A stretch of DNA of 64,000 bases from Saururus chinensis (GCA_035235625.1 CP141143.1:36193178-36257177); one strand, 5' to 3'. Counted from the first letter of the stretch, positions 1 to 11,600 are shown. Numbers and translations are program-made. Notes: generated by a model not told the origin, from the letters alone.

Positions 1-269
1 CTTGATACAGAAACTAAGTTTTTAAAAAAACTTAAAATATAGAAAGCTCTCTCTAAATCTAAGGTGTATCCTGTATGGAGAACAAGTTTATATATCCCCG
101 CACCTTCAACCTTCGAACACATCTTATTTCCAGAATAGATGTTGTGCTCCCCATCATTTGGTTTCCTTAGATTGAGAAACCCCTACATGACAGTGGAAAC
201 ATGGATTGTAGAACCAGAGTCAATCCACCATATGCTATTATGATGAGAATCAACATAATTAGATTCATT
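1..269 (-). pseudogene. Copia aspartic protease start (partial)
   Basis: On the minus strand the sequence reads CNESNYVDSHH then WWIDSGST. The DSG at 213-221 is the catalytic triad of retropepsin-type proteases. This block continues directly from the gag knuckle, as expected in a copia polyprotein, which the enzyme would cleave during maturation. It runs off the window edge and only the N-terminal part can be seen. Confidence 0.7.
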
Positions 270-1110
270 ACACACTAAAAACATGAAATTACCTCATTTC
301 TTGGCAAACTACTTCTGATACTTAGGGCAATCTTTCTTCATGTGTCCTTTCTTCTTGCAGAAAAAGCATTTGGTTTCCTTAGTGACACCAGTAGACTTCA
401 TTGGTATACCTTTACCATTTTTTTCTTTGAAGCACCATGATTACCGTTCTTTTGTCCTTTATGAGAAACTAGATGGGCACTCTCTAGTTTCTCTTATTTA
501 AGTCTCCCCTCTTCCTGCACACACATACTCAGAAGGTCATTGACTGACCACTGAGTATTATGTGTATTATAAGAGATCTTGAATGGCCCATATTGTGCAG
601 GCAGGGAGTTCAGAATATGGTAGACCAAAAAAGTATCATCAATCTTTATTTTCATGTTGTTTAACTGATTAACAATATCACGCATTTGCATGATATGCTC
701 TCTCAACCCTTTGTCATCTGTTAGCCTCATGGATGACAACTTGGACATTAAGGTGTTGGCCAAGGCTTTATCAAAACTCTTGAATTGAGCTTCAATACCT
801 TTCAAAAGTTCTTGGACTATAGCGCATTCTGGGATGGATCCCCTAATGCTTTTATTGATGTGAGACCTCATGAGCATCATGCTTAAGCGGTTAGACCGCT
901 CCCACTTTTCAAAATATGCTACCTCACTTGGCGTACTTTTTTCCGTAGGAGTGGTGGGTGCATCCATATGAAACGCCAAGTCCAAGTCCATGCACCCTAA
1001 TAGTAAAAGAACTTTTTCCTTCCAATCCATAAAATTGTCCCCAAACAATAATGGAAGGTGCTGATTAGGGTCATAAATAAAAGACGGATAAGCTGCAATA
1101 AAAGAATAAA
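270..1110 (-). pseudogene. Copia gag polyprotein (UBN2-type) with CCHC zinc knuckle, broken
   Basis: The product would be the capsid part of a Ty1/copia polyprotein. The frame from about 1100 down to 494 shows features typical of copia gag (UBN2 family): NFMDWKEKVL near the start, then LMSKLSSMRL, MRDIVNQL and ILNSLPAQY, followed by QEEGRLK. A zinc knuckle, CFFCKKKGHMKKDCP, lies at 325-368 (C-X2-C-X4-H-X4-C). The open frame extends to 1177, but its first 30 or so residues are hydrophobic and not gag-like, so I place the start near 1100. Lesions: a TAA directly after QEEGRLK (about 491-493), a one-base loss in an A run near 420 that shifts the frame before the knuckle, and a TGA just after the knuckle. 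The family call is secure; the copy is dead. Confidence 0.8.
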
Positions 1111-1177
1111 TACATGCAAACATTAAAGAGGGCAAGAAATAAGAACATAAGTATGAAATAGCCAATGCTAAAATCAT

Positions 1178-3071
1178 GTAGTAAAATTGTAGACCTCCCT
1201 TTGGGCAAAGGTTGCAATCTGCATCAAATTTACTAAGCTATATAGAAACAAATGTTAATTTTGTCTAATAACAAGGCTAGTGGGTTATACATAAAACATG
1301 ACAGGAAAATCCCACACCTTTGGGCATAGGGATTCACCGATGTTAAAATATATAACCCTCCACCCTATCCTAATTATGTAACGTTAACTACCACCTCCCT
1401 TTGGGGCCGGATGACAGTCTTTGTCACATAATCAGAATTTGATGATAGCACAATATTTATATGTATGTGAATCTATGTACCTTATGGTAACATTCTATAT
1501 AATTCACACGTTGACAAATAACTTAGGATGTTGTGGTCATTCCTAAATTATTGTAACGACGTGGGAACTAAATTTGTGCTATTCACCATTTCAAATAACA
1601 AAATGAATGCAATTAATTATCAAACAAGCATGAAAATATCCATACACAAAATTGATTGGGGCATTCATGTCAATTTTGTCATCAAGCTTTTGGGACTCGG
1701 CGAGGGGTTCCATCACCACACACCACAATAAAAAAAATAGTCCAAAGTCCTTATATAGTCCTTTAAAAAAATATTGTACAAGTTGGAAGCTATAAACCCC
1801 TAAAATAGAAAAAATGTACATTAAGTTTTCATGATTGCATCCACCTCCAAACTTGATCCTTGAATTCTGGTGTCGCTTACAAGGAGTATAATGTACACTC
1901 TCTCTAAAAAATACATAAGTGGTGCACTCAACAATTTTTAAAAAAATTTATAAGCATACGATTGCAATATAATCTCCTGGCCGGCCCATAACATTAATAA
2001 AGCCTTAATCATGATAATTAAAAAACACATCCATAATACTACATGCAATCATCATTGTAAAAAAATGTCCATAATTTTTTTTTAATAATAATAAAAAAAA
2101 TGATCCAAAATAGACCAAATCGGGTCTGGAGACCTAGTTTGGGCTGGGTCAGAAGCTGACCCGCGCCCCGCAACGCGGGTCAGTGTAAAACCCACCTGGC
2201 ACGGATTAGAATAGACCCATGCCGGTGCAGGTCAGCAACGACCCGCAGAAGCAGGTCATCTTCAACCTCTCGAGGTTGAAGACAAGCAACCAGCAGCCGT
2301 CACTTGTCCCGCTGCCGTTCGACGAAGCCTTGTCGCAGTCCGAAAGACTGAAAAATACACCGCCCGACGGCGGCGATGCCAGATCCAGCCAAAAAATGGA
2401 ATGCGGCGGTCTGTAAGCGGTAGATCGGAAAAACGTACAGTGAAAGAAAAAACAGATCTAACGGTTGTGCGCGACGCCCGCCGGCAGCCCAGGGGGCCGA
2501 AAAAAGTTTCGCCCCATGGCAGAAGTTCCAGATCCGGCTCCTATTACAAATAGCAACGGCCAGCGGCAGGCTTTCTCACTTGAAAACGATGGCGAAAACT
2601 AGAGAAACAGCAGCTCTGTGCGCAACGGCGGCACCAGCCAGTGCCCAGACACAGTGAGGAGGCGGCGGTGGCCAGCGTTCGGCAGTACCGGAAGTAGGGC
2701 AACGACGAGAGACCTATGGCGGCCGAAAACTCAAAGCCAGCATGCACACAGTACAAATTTTTTTTTTGAAAAAAAACCGCCACCGGACTGTGCGAGAACC
2801 GGAGGGCCGGAGCAGCAGCGGCGGTTACCAGAGCCCAACGCCTGGTGGTGGCAGCTCTTGCTTGTGTGTTTGGTCCGGTCCGCAGTCTGGCGGCCATCCG
2901 GCAACCGCCCAAGCTACAGTAAACCAAATACACAATTGCTACAGTACAAACCAAACACACAATTGCTACAGTAAATCTGAATACAAGAACATAAAAATTA
3001 ACAACCACCGTAACAAAGTAAAAACACTACGCAATAAATTTTTTGTTCCATGTAATCAAATAAACCAACCA
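1178..3071 (-). other. Long leader between the primer-binding site and gag; GC-rich centre
   Basis: About 1.9 kb separates primer-binding site and gag, far longer than usual for copia. The outer parts are AT-rich and hold two related motifs with CACCTCCCTTTGGG near 1192 and 1390. The part from about 2130 to 2920 is GC-rich and unlike its surroundings, with a CCCGCG...CGCGGG hairpin near 2160-2180. Short open frames exist on both strands here, but none resembles a known protein, so I call none a gene. The GC-rich core may be foreign sequence taken up by the element; that is inference. Confidence 0.5.
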
Positions 3072-3086
3072 GCGCTCCGATACCAA
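3072..3086 (-). other. Primer-binding site of the copia element (initiator Met tRNA type)
   Basis: Read on the minus strand it is TTGGTATCGGAGCGC. The usual plant copia site complementary to initiator methionine tRNA is TGGTATCAGAGC, so one base differs (A to G). It follows the LTR end directly, which fixes both the LTR boundary and the direction of the element. Confidence 0.75.
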
Positions 3087-3087
3087 T

Positions 3088-3472
3088 TGATAGAACTTAA
3101 ACTCAGGAAAAGAATCAATAGAAAAAGAAAGAATCGGAATTAGAAACAACAGAGCTTGATCTTCTGCAAATCCTCTTCAGAATCACACAATAGTATTTCT
3201 GGTTTAGAACTTGGCTGAGAGCAATTTCACTTAAGACACCGAATTAGGATGGCTAATGGTGTATTTATAGCTAAACCAGGATACCACTGTTAAGAACCCT
3301 AGAATCTTGACTGTCCATTCATAGGTCATCCAACAGTTCAGATTTGCCACTTAAAACCACAGCTTAATGGGTATTCTGACAAAGGCCCATTACCCAAACA
3401 GTTTTATAAAAGCCTAAAACAGTGTCAATTGAGACATTTGGGCCACTGTTTGTTTTATTAACAAAAACAACA
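3088..3472 (-). repeat. 5' LTR of the minus-strand copia element
   Basis: On the plus strand the block starts TGATAGAACTT and ends AACAAAAACAACA, giving the standard TG...CA termini, about 385 bp. Its inner end lies one base from the primer-binding site. On the minus strand it holds a TATA box (CTATAAATA) at about 3262-3271. AGACT (3473-3477) would be one half of the 5-bp target duplication; the other half is outside the window. Confidence 0.75.
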
Positions 3473-4406
3473 AGACTTTCGAGGTGCAAAGGGTACAACG
3501 GAACTAGGGCAGCTCAATGGCTAAAACATGAGGCAATCCTTGACATGTGGCCTTTGTCTAAAAAGTTAGAAGAATATAAAAGATTTTCAGTTTTATGAGC
3601 ACCTCTTGTCTATGGCCATTGGCCATCTAAATCTAATTAATTGATTGGGCTACTATGGTGATAATGTACTTTGCATGAAATGAGAATATGAAGCAATGAA
3701 TTTTACACCGGAATTTATAATACATAGCAGGCAGAGGGAGAAAACTTTTAACAAGTTAGGAAGAATATTTAATTACATTGCAGGCGGGCATCTTTTCTTT
3801 TTTATAACCAATTTGGTTGACATGTGTGCTAAGGTTTGAAGCTTTAGACAAAAATAGCCCTGCCTCTTAACTTTTTGTGCAATGGCAAAATGGTGGAAAA
3901 GCAAGGTCTCTCCCTTGCTAAGGAAAAAAGTACGGAATTTATATGTATTTTATACATGTATATGGCATTTTCCCTCTATCTATATTATATATCATAATAA
4001 TCAGGTATTTATAATAATGTGCATTTTCTCCATTAAATATGAATTTTTTTAGTAGAATATGTATTTTTCCCTTTATTTTGGGTTTCATAATCTTATAGAT
4101 ACTTCTACTCTATAAGAAATTTATTTTTTATATTTTACTTATTTTAATAATTTATTACATTTTTTATTTTTATCCATACTATTATCATTCCCATACTTTG
4201 TCACTGAACTCCCTTACTAATGAACATGGAGGTTGTGCCAAAGAAGACGCATAGAGAATGAAGTTTCGTAGAGTACAATTCATGGGCAACAACTAGAAAA
4301 GTAAAATTCGTGGGACTGTTTGCTCATATTAACTGGCTCTTTCAGTTTGCCTGAAGTAGTGCCCATCTCATAAAGAATACTTATCTCTGTCTAGATGTGG
4401 AAACAG
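3473..4406 (+). other. Remaining 3' part of CRK copy 1 intron 1
   Basis: AT-rich non-coding sequence that matches 53785-54706 in the second CRK copy across most of its length, including GATTGGGCTACTATGG and GGAATTTATAATACAT, with small indels. It ends at the acceptor of the transmembrane exon. The match stops at the copia LTR, which marks the insertion point. Confidence 0.7.
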
Positions 4407-4564
4407 GATTTAGTCCTCTTCCATCACCAGTGGCGCCTCAGCGAAAAAATTATCAAGTCAAGCAAAGATAATTATATTATTTGCTTTCGTAGGGGGTTCT
4501 ACAGTGTTGATTTGCATCAGTTGCTTTCTTTATTGTGGGCTGCGAAAACACAAGCCGAACAAGG
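4407..4564 (+). pseudogene. CRK copy 1, transmembrane exon (frameshifted)
   Basis: After the acceptor AAACAG, one frame gives the juxtamembrane part FSPLPSPVAPQRK. The membrane segment IIILFAFVGGSTVLICI, followed by CFLYCGLRKHKPNKG, reads in another frame. The two are joined by the loss of one base near 4445, as shown by comparison with copy 2 (54707-54865), where the frame is continuous. The basic stop-transfer residues RKHK fit a type I membrane protein. Donor GTAAGC at 4565. Confidence 0.75.
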
Positions 4565-4819
4565 GTAAGCCAAAGCAAGACTTTCGCAAAGAAATGTTAT
4601 GAACAATAAGGGAAATTGATCAACTAACCTTCTTGTCGCTTGAGCAATCAATATAAGTTAAAATTTAGCATATCCAGACAAGATGGATTGGCAATTAGAA
4701 GGGGATTTAGGCTCAAACTACTTGGTTCAATCGACAGAAAGTATGATACAAAGGGCTAGTGGCTGATTGCATTTATCTAATCGTTTGATATTAACATTTT
4801 GTTTTTATGTTCTCTACAG

Positions 4820-5022
4820 AGAGGGAAAGCAGCCAAGCAGGGGCTTTATTAAAAGCACTGGGGCCTTTATCCAACAGAGATCTCGAAGGAGGTACTATAG
4901 AGGATGATCAATTTGCAAGTGCTGGATTCCCTGTGATAGATTTAGCTAGTATACAAGATGCTACTGACAACTTTTCCGATGAGAATAAGTTGGGAGAAGG
5001 TGCTTTTGGCCCGGTTTACAAG
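4820..5022 (+). pseudogene. CRK copy 1, first kinase exon (ATP-binding loop)
   Basis: Bounded by TCTCTACAG and GTATGA. It encodes the juxtamembrane stretch ending DLASIQDATDNFSDENKLG, then GEGAFGPVYK, the glycine-rich loop of the kinase. The frame is open through the exon. The ATG at 4807 lies before the acceptor and is not a real start. Confidence 0.85.
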
Positions 5023-5260
5023 GTATGATTCTTCACACTCTTGTTACATCTAATTGGGGACTTCTTTTAGAAGATTTGAAAGGAAACTTTGATATGACAT
5101 GAAGAGTGAGCCATTTACCAGCCAATCTTGCAGCAATTCACATACATGCAAAATTAATAAGCACTGCACATGGACATGCACTAGCGTGACGCAACCGAGG
5201 ACAGTCCGTCTCAGGAAAATTTTGTTTTCCACGGGCATTCCATATTTTTCATTCTATAAA

Positions 5261-7462
5261 GAGTTTTTTTCATATTACCTGGCTCGATATACAAATGTTC
5301 CATATTCCCTACATTTTAACACTTAATCCCATATAACCTGGTTTAGGACAAATATGCTCTTAAGTCAAACTAAACCTATACACAAGCTCTTATCTCATTA
5401 TTGGTAAAAAATTAATGACGATGGCACAAATTTGTATGAGCAAAATCAAAATACTCAATATACAGAAAACAAATCACCCACTTAAAGATGATCTATACAA
5501 AGTAAAAACTTTCTCCTTTTCAATCCTGTGTTCTAGATAATAAACCAGAACAGAGTCACCTCCCGGTTTTAATCCAAAAATTGGTTCAAAAGGGGGAATC
5601 AAAGGAAGCCACTTTAGTGTTTGCTGAATTGCAACAAACAAAATGTTCTGGCAATCTGAAAAACTGGGTTGCGTTTAAAACGGATTGAAGGACTCTGGAG
5701 ACTTGCAGCAAATGGGGACTGAATACTGCAAAAAGAAAGGATTTTTGAGAGTATAGTGAATCTGACTGAAAACGGGTAGAGTACATCAATTTTGCATGAC
5801 TCACGAGACTTCCGAAAATGTGAGAATGAGAGGATGACTCCCACTAATCGGACCAAAGATCTCACGCTCCGCATGGCATGTGTCCAACACTTAATTCATA
5901 TCACATATACGATAACTCGATATGTCAATAAAATGTATTTTTGATAATACAATATGTATTCTTTGAGCCAACAACCCATATATGATATTCGCCGTAGCGT
6001 ATTATCGATAACACAATATGCCACCATAGCGTATTATCGATAACACAATATGTCACCATAGTGTATTATCGATAACAGGATATGCCAATAATACGTGCTA
6101 TTGATAATACAAAATATTACGATGTCCTCTATATTGCATATATGATAATATAAAATTCGCCAAAGCATGTTATCAATAACACGATATTCCCTATAGCCTA
6201 TTATCAATAACATGAGATTCGCCATAGCGTGTTATCGATAACACGATATGCCAACAAGACGTGTTATTTATTTTCCTCTATATCGCATAATATACAATAT
6301 GATATTCATCATAGCTTGTTATCAACAACACAATATTCGTCATAGCGTGTTATCGATAACATGATATGCTAACAATACGTGTTATTGATAATACAATATG
6401 CTATCATATCCTCTATATCGCATATATGATAATATGATATTCGCCAAAGTGTATTATCCATAACACGATATTTGCTATAGCATATTATCAATAACACGAT
6501 ATTTGCCATAGCATGTTATCAATAACACGATATGCCAACAAGATGTGTTATTTATTTTCCTCTATATCGCATATACGATAACATGATATTCACCATAGTG
6601 TATTATCAATAACACGATATGCTACCATAGCGTATTATCGATAACACGATATGCCAACAATGCATGCTATTGATAATATAATATGTTACGGTATCCTCTA
6701 TATCATATATACGAGTACGATATTTGCCAAAGCATGTTATTGATAATATGATATTTAACATAGCATGCTATTGATAAAAGGATATGCCAACAATACGTGT
6801 TAATGATAATACGATATATAGCATATACTATAATAGGATATTTGTCATAGCATGTTATTGATAACATGATATTCACCAATATTTATTATTTATACAATTG
6901 TTCACCAAGTCAGGGATAAAAACCTCTAAGATCATGTATATACTTACATAAGTTGTTCTACATGGTAAAACTTGCATATTAAAAATCATACTAGAGTCCC
7001 TCTTTGTACAATAGGGTAGGAGGCTATCATGGCTATTCTACATTGTCCTTCCTTAGCATCTACATCATTCTATATTCTTATATAGCCATGTTCTCCCTGG
7101 TTAGTCTCTCAAGATTCATTTTTTGAGTTCCAGTGTCATCTCGATCTCCTTTTGTAATGATAAATAGTTTGTGGTTAGAAATTTTTGAACAAAAATTAGA
7201 GAAGAACGATCACCGATGAAGTGAGGGAGGCTGACAATCGTCGAATAGAAATTAGAATTTGTTGTTGATGAAAATCGTAGGGCAAAAATCACAAATCGTC
7301 GTCACAACTAGTTTGCACGATTTTAAACCCAAACCTTGTTGAAAGGGTATTTTGGTCCATTTTTTCAAATATCGTGCAAATCCAAGTTCTATGGAATATT
7401 TTTTACAAAACCAGGGAATATGGAATATTTGTATCTTAGGCGAGGTAATATGGAAAAAACTC
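5261..7462 (+). mobile_element. Mutator-like (MULE) non-autonomous element, left copy, 9-bp TSD
   Basis: It begins GAGTTTTTTTCATATTACC and ends in the reverse complement of a near copy (GGTAATATGGAAAAAACTC), giving terminal inverted repeats of about 50 bp. The 9 bases TTCTATAAA lie directly before (5252-5260) and after it (7463-7471). A 9-bp target duplication with TIRs is the signature of Mutator-like elements. There is no transposase. The middle is a tandem array of TTATCGATAA-type palindromes. It lies in a CRK intron. Confidence 0.75.
5975..6880. repeat. Tandem array of TTATCGATAA palindromes (left MULE)
   Basis: Many degenerate units of the form CATAGCGTGTTATCGATAAC followed by ACGATATGCC or ACGATATTCG are repeated head to tail. 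Each holds the palindrome GTTATCGATAAC. Sub-blocks with TATATCGCATATATGAT recur at roughly 300-bp steps. No coding potential. Confidence 0.75.
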
Positions 7463-7480
7463 TTCTATAAATTAAAAAAA

Positions 7481-9748
7481 GAGTTTTTTCCATATTACCT
7501 GGCCTAAGATACAAATATTCCATATTCCTTGGTTTTGTAAAAAATATTCTATAGAACCTGGGTTTACACAATAAATTGGACCAAAATACCCTTGCAACAA
7601 GGGTTAGGGTTTAAAATCATGTAAACTAGTTGTGGCGAGGCATAAACAAAGAGTAGATCGGAGCTCACTGACGATTTGTGATTTTCACCTAACGATTTTC
7701 ATGAACAACATATTCTGATTTCTATTCGGCGATTGTCCGCCTCCCTCACTTCATCGGTGATTGCTCTTCTCTGATTTTTGTCCAAAAATTTCTAACCACA
7801 TAAATTATTTATCCCTACAAAAGGAAATTAAGATGACACTACAACCCAAAAAATGAATATTGAGAGACTATCTAGGGAGAACATTGCTATATAAGAATGG
7901 AGAATGATGTAGATGCCAAGGAAGGACACTGTAGAATAGCCGTGATAGCCTCTTACCCTATTGTGCAAAGAGGGACTCTAGTATGATTTTTTACATGAAA
8001 CTTTTACTATGTAGAACATCTTATGTAAGTATGTACATGATCTTAGAGGTTTTTATCCTTGACTTGATGAACAATTGTATAAATAACAAATATTGGCAGA
8101 TATTGTGTTATCAATAACATGCTATGACAAATATCCTATTATAGTATATGCGATATATCATATTATCATTAACATGTATTGTTGGCATATCATGTTATCA
8201 ATAGCACACTACGTCAAATATCGTATTATCAAGAACATGCTTTGGTGAATATCATATTATCATATATGCAATATAGAAGATATCGTAATGTATTGTATTA
8301 TCGATAGCACGTATTGTTGGCATATTATGTTATCGATAACACATTATGGCGAACATCGTGTTATCAATAACACGCTATGACAAATATCTTGTTATAGTAT
8401 ATGTGACATAAACAAAAATAACTAACACTTCTTGTTGGCATATCGTGTTATCGATAACACGCTATGCCAAAATATCGTGTTATCGATAACACGCTATGGC
8501 GAATATCATATTATTGATAATATGCTATAGTGAATATCATGTTATTGATAATACGGTTTGGCGAATATCGTATTATCGCATATGCGATATAGAGGATATC
8601 GTAGCATATTGTATTATCAATAACACGCATTGTTGGAATATTGTGTTATCGATAACACGCTATGGCGAATATCATGTTATTGATAACACACTATGACGAA
8701 TATCATGTTATAGTATATGCGACATAGACTAAAATAACTAATATTTCTTGTTGGCATATTGTGTTATTGATGGAACGCTATGCCAAACTATCATGTTATC
8801 AATAACACGCTATGGCGAATATCATGTTATTGATAATACGCTATAGCAAATATCGTGTTATCGATAACACATTTTGGCAAATATCGTAGCATATTGTATT
8901 ATCAATAATGTGCATTGTTGGCATATCGTGTTATCGATAACACACTATGGCTAATATCGTGTTATCGCATATGCGATATAGATGATATTATATTATGGGT
9001 TGTTCGCTCAAAGAATACATATCATATTATCAAAAATACGTTTTATTGACATATTGTATTATTGTATATGCAATATGGATTAAGTGTTGGACATAGGCCA
9101 TGTGGAGCGTGAGATCTTTGGTCTGTTTAGTGGCAGCCATTCTCTCGTTCTCACATTCTCGGAAGTCTCGTGAGTCATGCAGAGTGGATGTATTGTACCC
9201 GATTTCCTTCTTATTCATTGTACTCCCAAAAATCCTTTCTTTTTGCTACGTCTAATCCCCATTTGTGGCAAGTCTCCGAATTAAGTCCTTCAATCTGTTC
9301 TAAACGCAACCTAGTTTTCCAAATTGCGAAACACTCCGTTTGTTGCAATTCACTAGCACTAAAGTGGCTTCCTTTGATTCCCCATTTTGAATTTTGTTAT
9401 GTTTGTCTTTTTTTAACTAGGAACCCAGTTTTTGGATTGAAACCGGGAGGTGGCTATGTTCTAGTTTGTTCTTTGGAACACAGGATTGAAAAGGAGAATT
9501 TTTTTACTTTCTATTGATTATCTTTAAGTGGGTGTTTTGTTTTCTGTATGTTGAGTGTTTCGATTTTCCTCATACAAATTTATGCCATTGTCAGTAATTC
9601 GTTACCAATAATGAGATAAGAACTTGGTATAGGTTTAGTTGTGACCTAAGGGTATATTTGTCCTAAACTGGGTCATATGGGATTAAGTACTAAAATCCTG
9701 AGAAAATAGAATATTTGTATATCGAGTTAGGTAATATGGAAAAAACTC
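7481..9748 (-). mobile_element. Mutator-like element, right copy, in inverted orientation
   Basis: This block is an inverted copy of 5261-7462 along its whole length; for example 5800-5900 matches the reverse complement of about 9080-9190. It starts GAGTTTTTTCCATATTACC and ends GGAAAAAACTC. It is separated from the left copy by TTCTATAAA plus TTAAAAAAA. Flanks TTAAAAAAA and AATTGTTCA are not a 9-bp duplication, so this copy may not have arrived by a separate normal insertion. Confidence 0.7.
8095..9000. repeat. Tandem array of TTATCGATAA palindromes (right MULE)
   Basis: Reverse-oriented counterpart of the left array, built from units such as GTGTTATCGATAACACGC and CTATGGCGAATATC. Several stretches near 8330-8490 keep perfect TGTTATCGATAACA palindromes. 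Confidence 0.75.
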
Positions 9749-10208
9749 AATTGTTCAAAAATTTAGGGGATATGGCAATGGCAAGCTTCTTAATTTAGGG
9801 CCTAAAATATGTAGGTTGTCATTTGAAAATTGAGGATATTACAATCTATCATAAAATAACAGGGATATCATAGTCTACACAGAAAAATAAGTGAATATCA
9901 ATCTAAGTGAAGAAGGGGATGTTTTTTGCTCATGGGCTTATAGGGTTGCATGTCTATTTACAGAGATAGAGTATTCCAAAAAAGTTGCATTTGTGACCAT
10001 CTCTAAACTTGACTATAACCTAGAACATTCTACTAATTAGGTATTGTAGACCTTCGACCTTAAACCACTTCTATACTTGACCAAATTAACCAAATAAAAT
10101 GTGGATTAAAGATTTCAGGAAAGCTCATATTGTTTTCAACAACTAATAAATTTACATAAAACTAAAAGCTTCTTTATCACAAAGTTGCAAATTTTACCAT
10201 TTTTTCAG
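9749..10208 (+). other. Rest of CRK copy 1 intron after the MULE pair
   Basis: AT-rich non-coding sequence running into a pyrimidine-rich acceptor (CCATTTTTTCAG). I see no gene or repeat structure in it. Confidence 0.5.
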
Positions 10209-10419
10209 GGTGTGTTAAGAGATGGAAGGGTGGTAGCGGTTAAGAGACTGTCAAGAAGCTCAGGACAAGGATTAAGAGAGTTCAAGAATGAGATCATATT
10301 GATAGCCAAATTACAGCACAAGAATCTCGTGAGGCTCTTAAATTGTTGTGTGGAAGGAGATGAAAAGCTTCTCATCTATGAATTCCTGGCCAACAAAAGT
10401 ATGGATCTTTTCCTTTTTG
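10209..10419 (+). pseudogene. CRK copy 1, second kinase exon
   Basis: This is 211 bp, the usual length in the family. It begins [15 protein letters not shown], with the ATP-anchoring lysine in VAVK, and continues [20 protein letters not shown] and [17 protein letters not shown]. Acceptor TTTTTCAG, donor GTAAGC. The frame is open. Confidence 0.87.
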
Positions 10420-10986
10420 GTAAGCACTTTTTTTCACATGGCAATGTCAATTTTCTGTCAACGATAATAGAGAACTTACAAGTAGCAATTTTAGTCTCTT
10501 GGCCCTACTCTGTCAGCTGGAGGATTGGTGTTCAGATAAGAATAATTCTCTCACTACATATCTAATCTCTGGGTTGGAATCTTATTTGGCTAAGATAGTG
10601 GGTCCTTCATGGCAAAATAAATCCAACTTGGTGCCCCATCATTATAGTGGACACTCTTTCTTATGAAGGGTCTTCCCCTGAAAGTCTTAGCTTCATCACT
10701 GAACTTACAGTAAATGCATTCAAACAATTCTTCAAGTTACTCGATAGATAGCTCAACTAAATAACTCTGTTAAGTAGTCAGCCTCAACAAGAGAACAACA
10801 ATAAATTAAATAGATTAATATAATAGGAAATAAACAGAAACAATCCTTTTTAAACAGAAAGTATGTGGGTGTCCACCAAAACATCAAATTTTTTATACCC
10901 CCAGGTAGAAGACCCACTTTAAACTTTTGATACAACCCGTGCAATCCATCTCGGCCTTCTCATATTTGTAAATTCTTTCTTGCTAG

Positions 10987-11228
10987 ATCTAACAAAAAGA
11001 ATTAAACTTGATTGGCAACAACGACTTAATATTATCATCGGCATTGCAAGGGGAGTTCAATATCTTCATGAAGACTCACGTACGGCTCAAAATCATTCAC
11101 AGAGATTTAAAAGACAGCAATATATTGTTAGATGATGAGATGAATCCCAAAATATCAGACTTCGGAATGGCAAGAATATTCGGAAGAAAGCAAAATTATC
11201 ATAATACAAGACGAGTTGTGGGCACATA
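10987..11228 (+). pseudogene. CRK copy 1, third kinase exon with 4-bp insertion
   Basis: It encodes [20 protein letters not shown], then [26 protein letters not shown] and VVGT. The catalytic aspartate (HRD) and magnesium-binding DFG are present. Four extra bases, a CGTA-type duplication at about 11079-11084, break the frame just before LKIIHRDLK. The length of 242 bp equals the usual 238 plus 4. Confidence 0.85.
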
Positions 11229-11340
11229 GTAAGCCCGATCAATTCCTTCCTCATAATTTTCATAATTTTTCTGTTTTGTAACACCCTCGTGGTATATTTT
11301 CCATCAATTAATATACAATTTAATATGTAGAGTCCAACAG

Positions 11341-11467
11341 TGGCTATATAGCTCCTGAGTAAGCTATGGAAGGACTTTTTTCAGCAAAGTCAATCTACAG
11401 TTTTGGAGTTTTACTTTTAGAGATTCTAAGTGGAAAACGAAATACACGTTTCTATCTCACCAAAAGG
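11341..11467 (+). pseudogene. CRK copy 1, fourth kinase exon with in-frame stop
   Basis: It reads GYIAPE, then TAA at 11360-11362 where the family has tyrosine, then [20 protein letters not shown] and [15 protein letters not shown]. The GYxAPE motif marks the end of the kinase activation segment. The predicted donor at 11468 makes the exon 127 bp, which is 24 bp short of the 151 bp usual in CRKs; the true donor may have been lost. Confidence 0.8.
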
Positions 11468-11600
11468 GTAGGTGTATAGCTACTTTTACCGCCATTAGTA
11501 TTATTGTTTTTGTTGTTCTTATTACTGTTGTTATTATTACGAGTTACATCATCATTTAATAGAATTTTCACGGGCTCATTGATGTGGTACACTATTTCAG

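Larger units (their letters stand above)
1..3472 (-). mobile_element. Ty1/copia LTR retrotransposon, 5' portion (runs off the left edge)
   Basis: Read on the minus strand, the element shows in order a 5' LTR (3472-3088), a primer-binding site next to it, a leader of about 1.9 kb, a copia-type gag, a CCHC knuckle and the start of an aspartic protease that leaves the window at base 1. This domain order is that of Ty1/copia. The rest of pol and the 3' LTR must lie to the left. The element sits in intron 1 of the CRK pseudogene, because sequence resuming at about 3480 matches intron 1 of the second CRK copy. The gag-protease region has at least two stops and one frameshift, so this copy is not autonomous. 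Confidence 0.85.

Noticed and set aside
5586..5874. Overlapping minus-strand frames in the left MULE, partner at 9170-9517
   Set aside because: They occur in both inverted arms, are short, and have no recognisable domain. A captured gene fragment in the MULE is possible but unsupported.
5975..9000. CRISPR-like regular repeats
   Set aside because: Units are degenerate and palindromic, without unique spacers of constant length, and sit in a plant intron.
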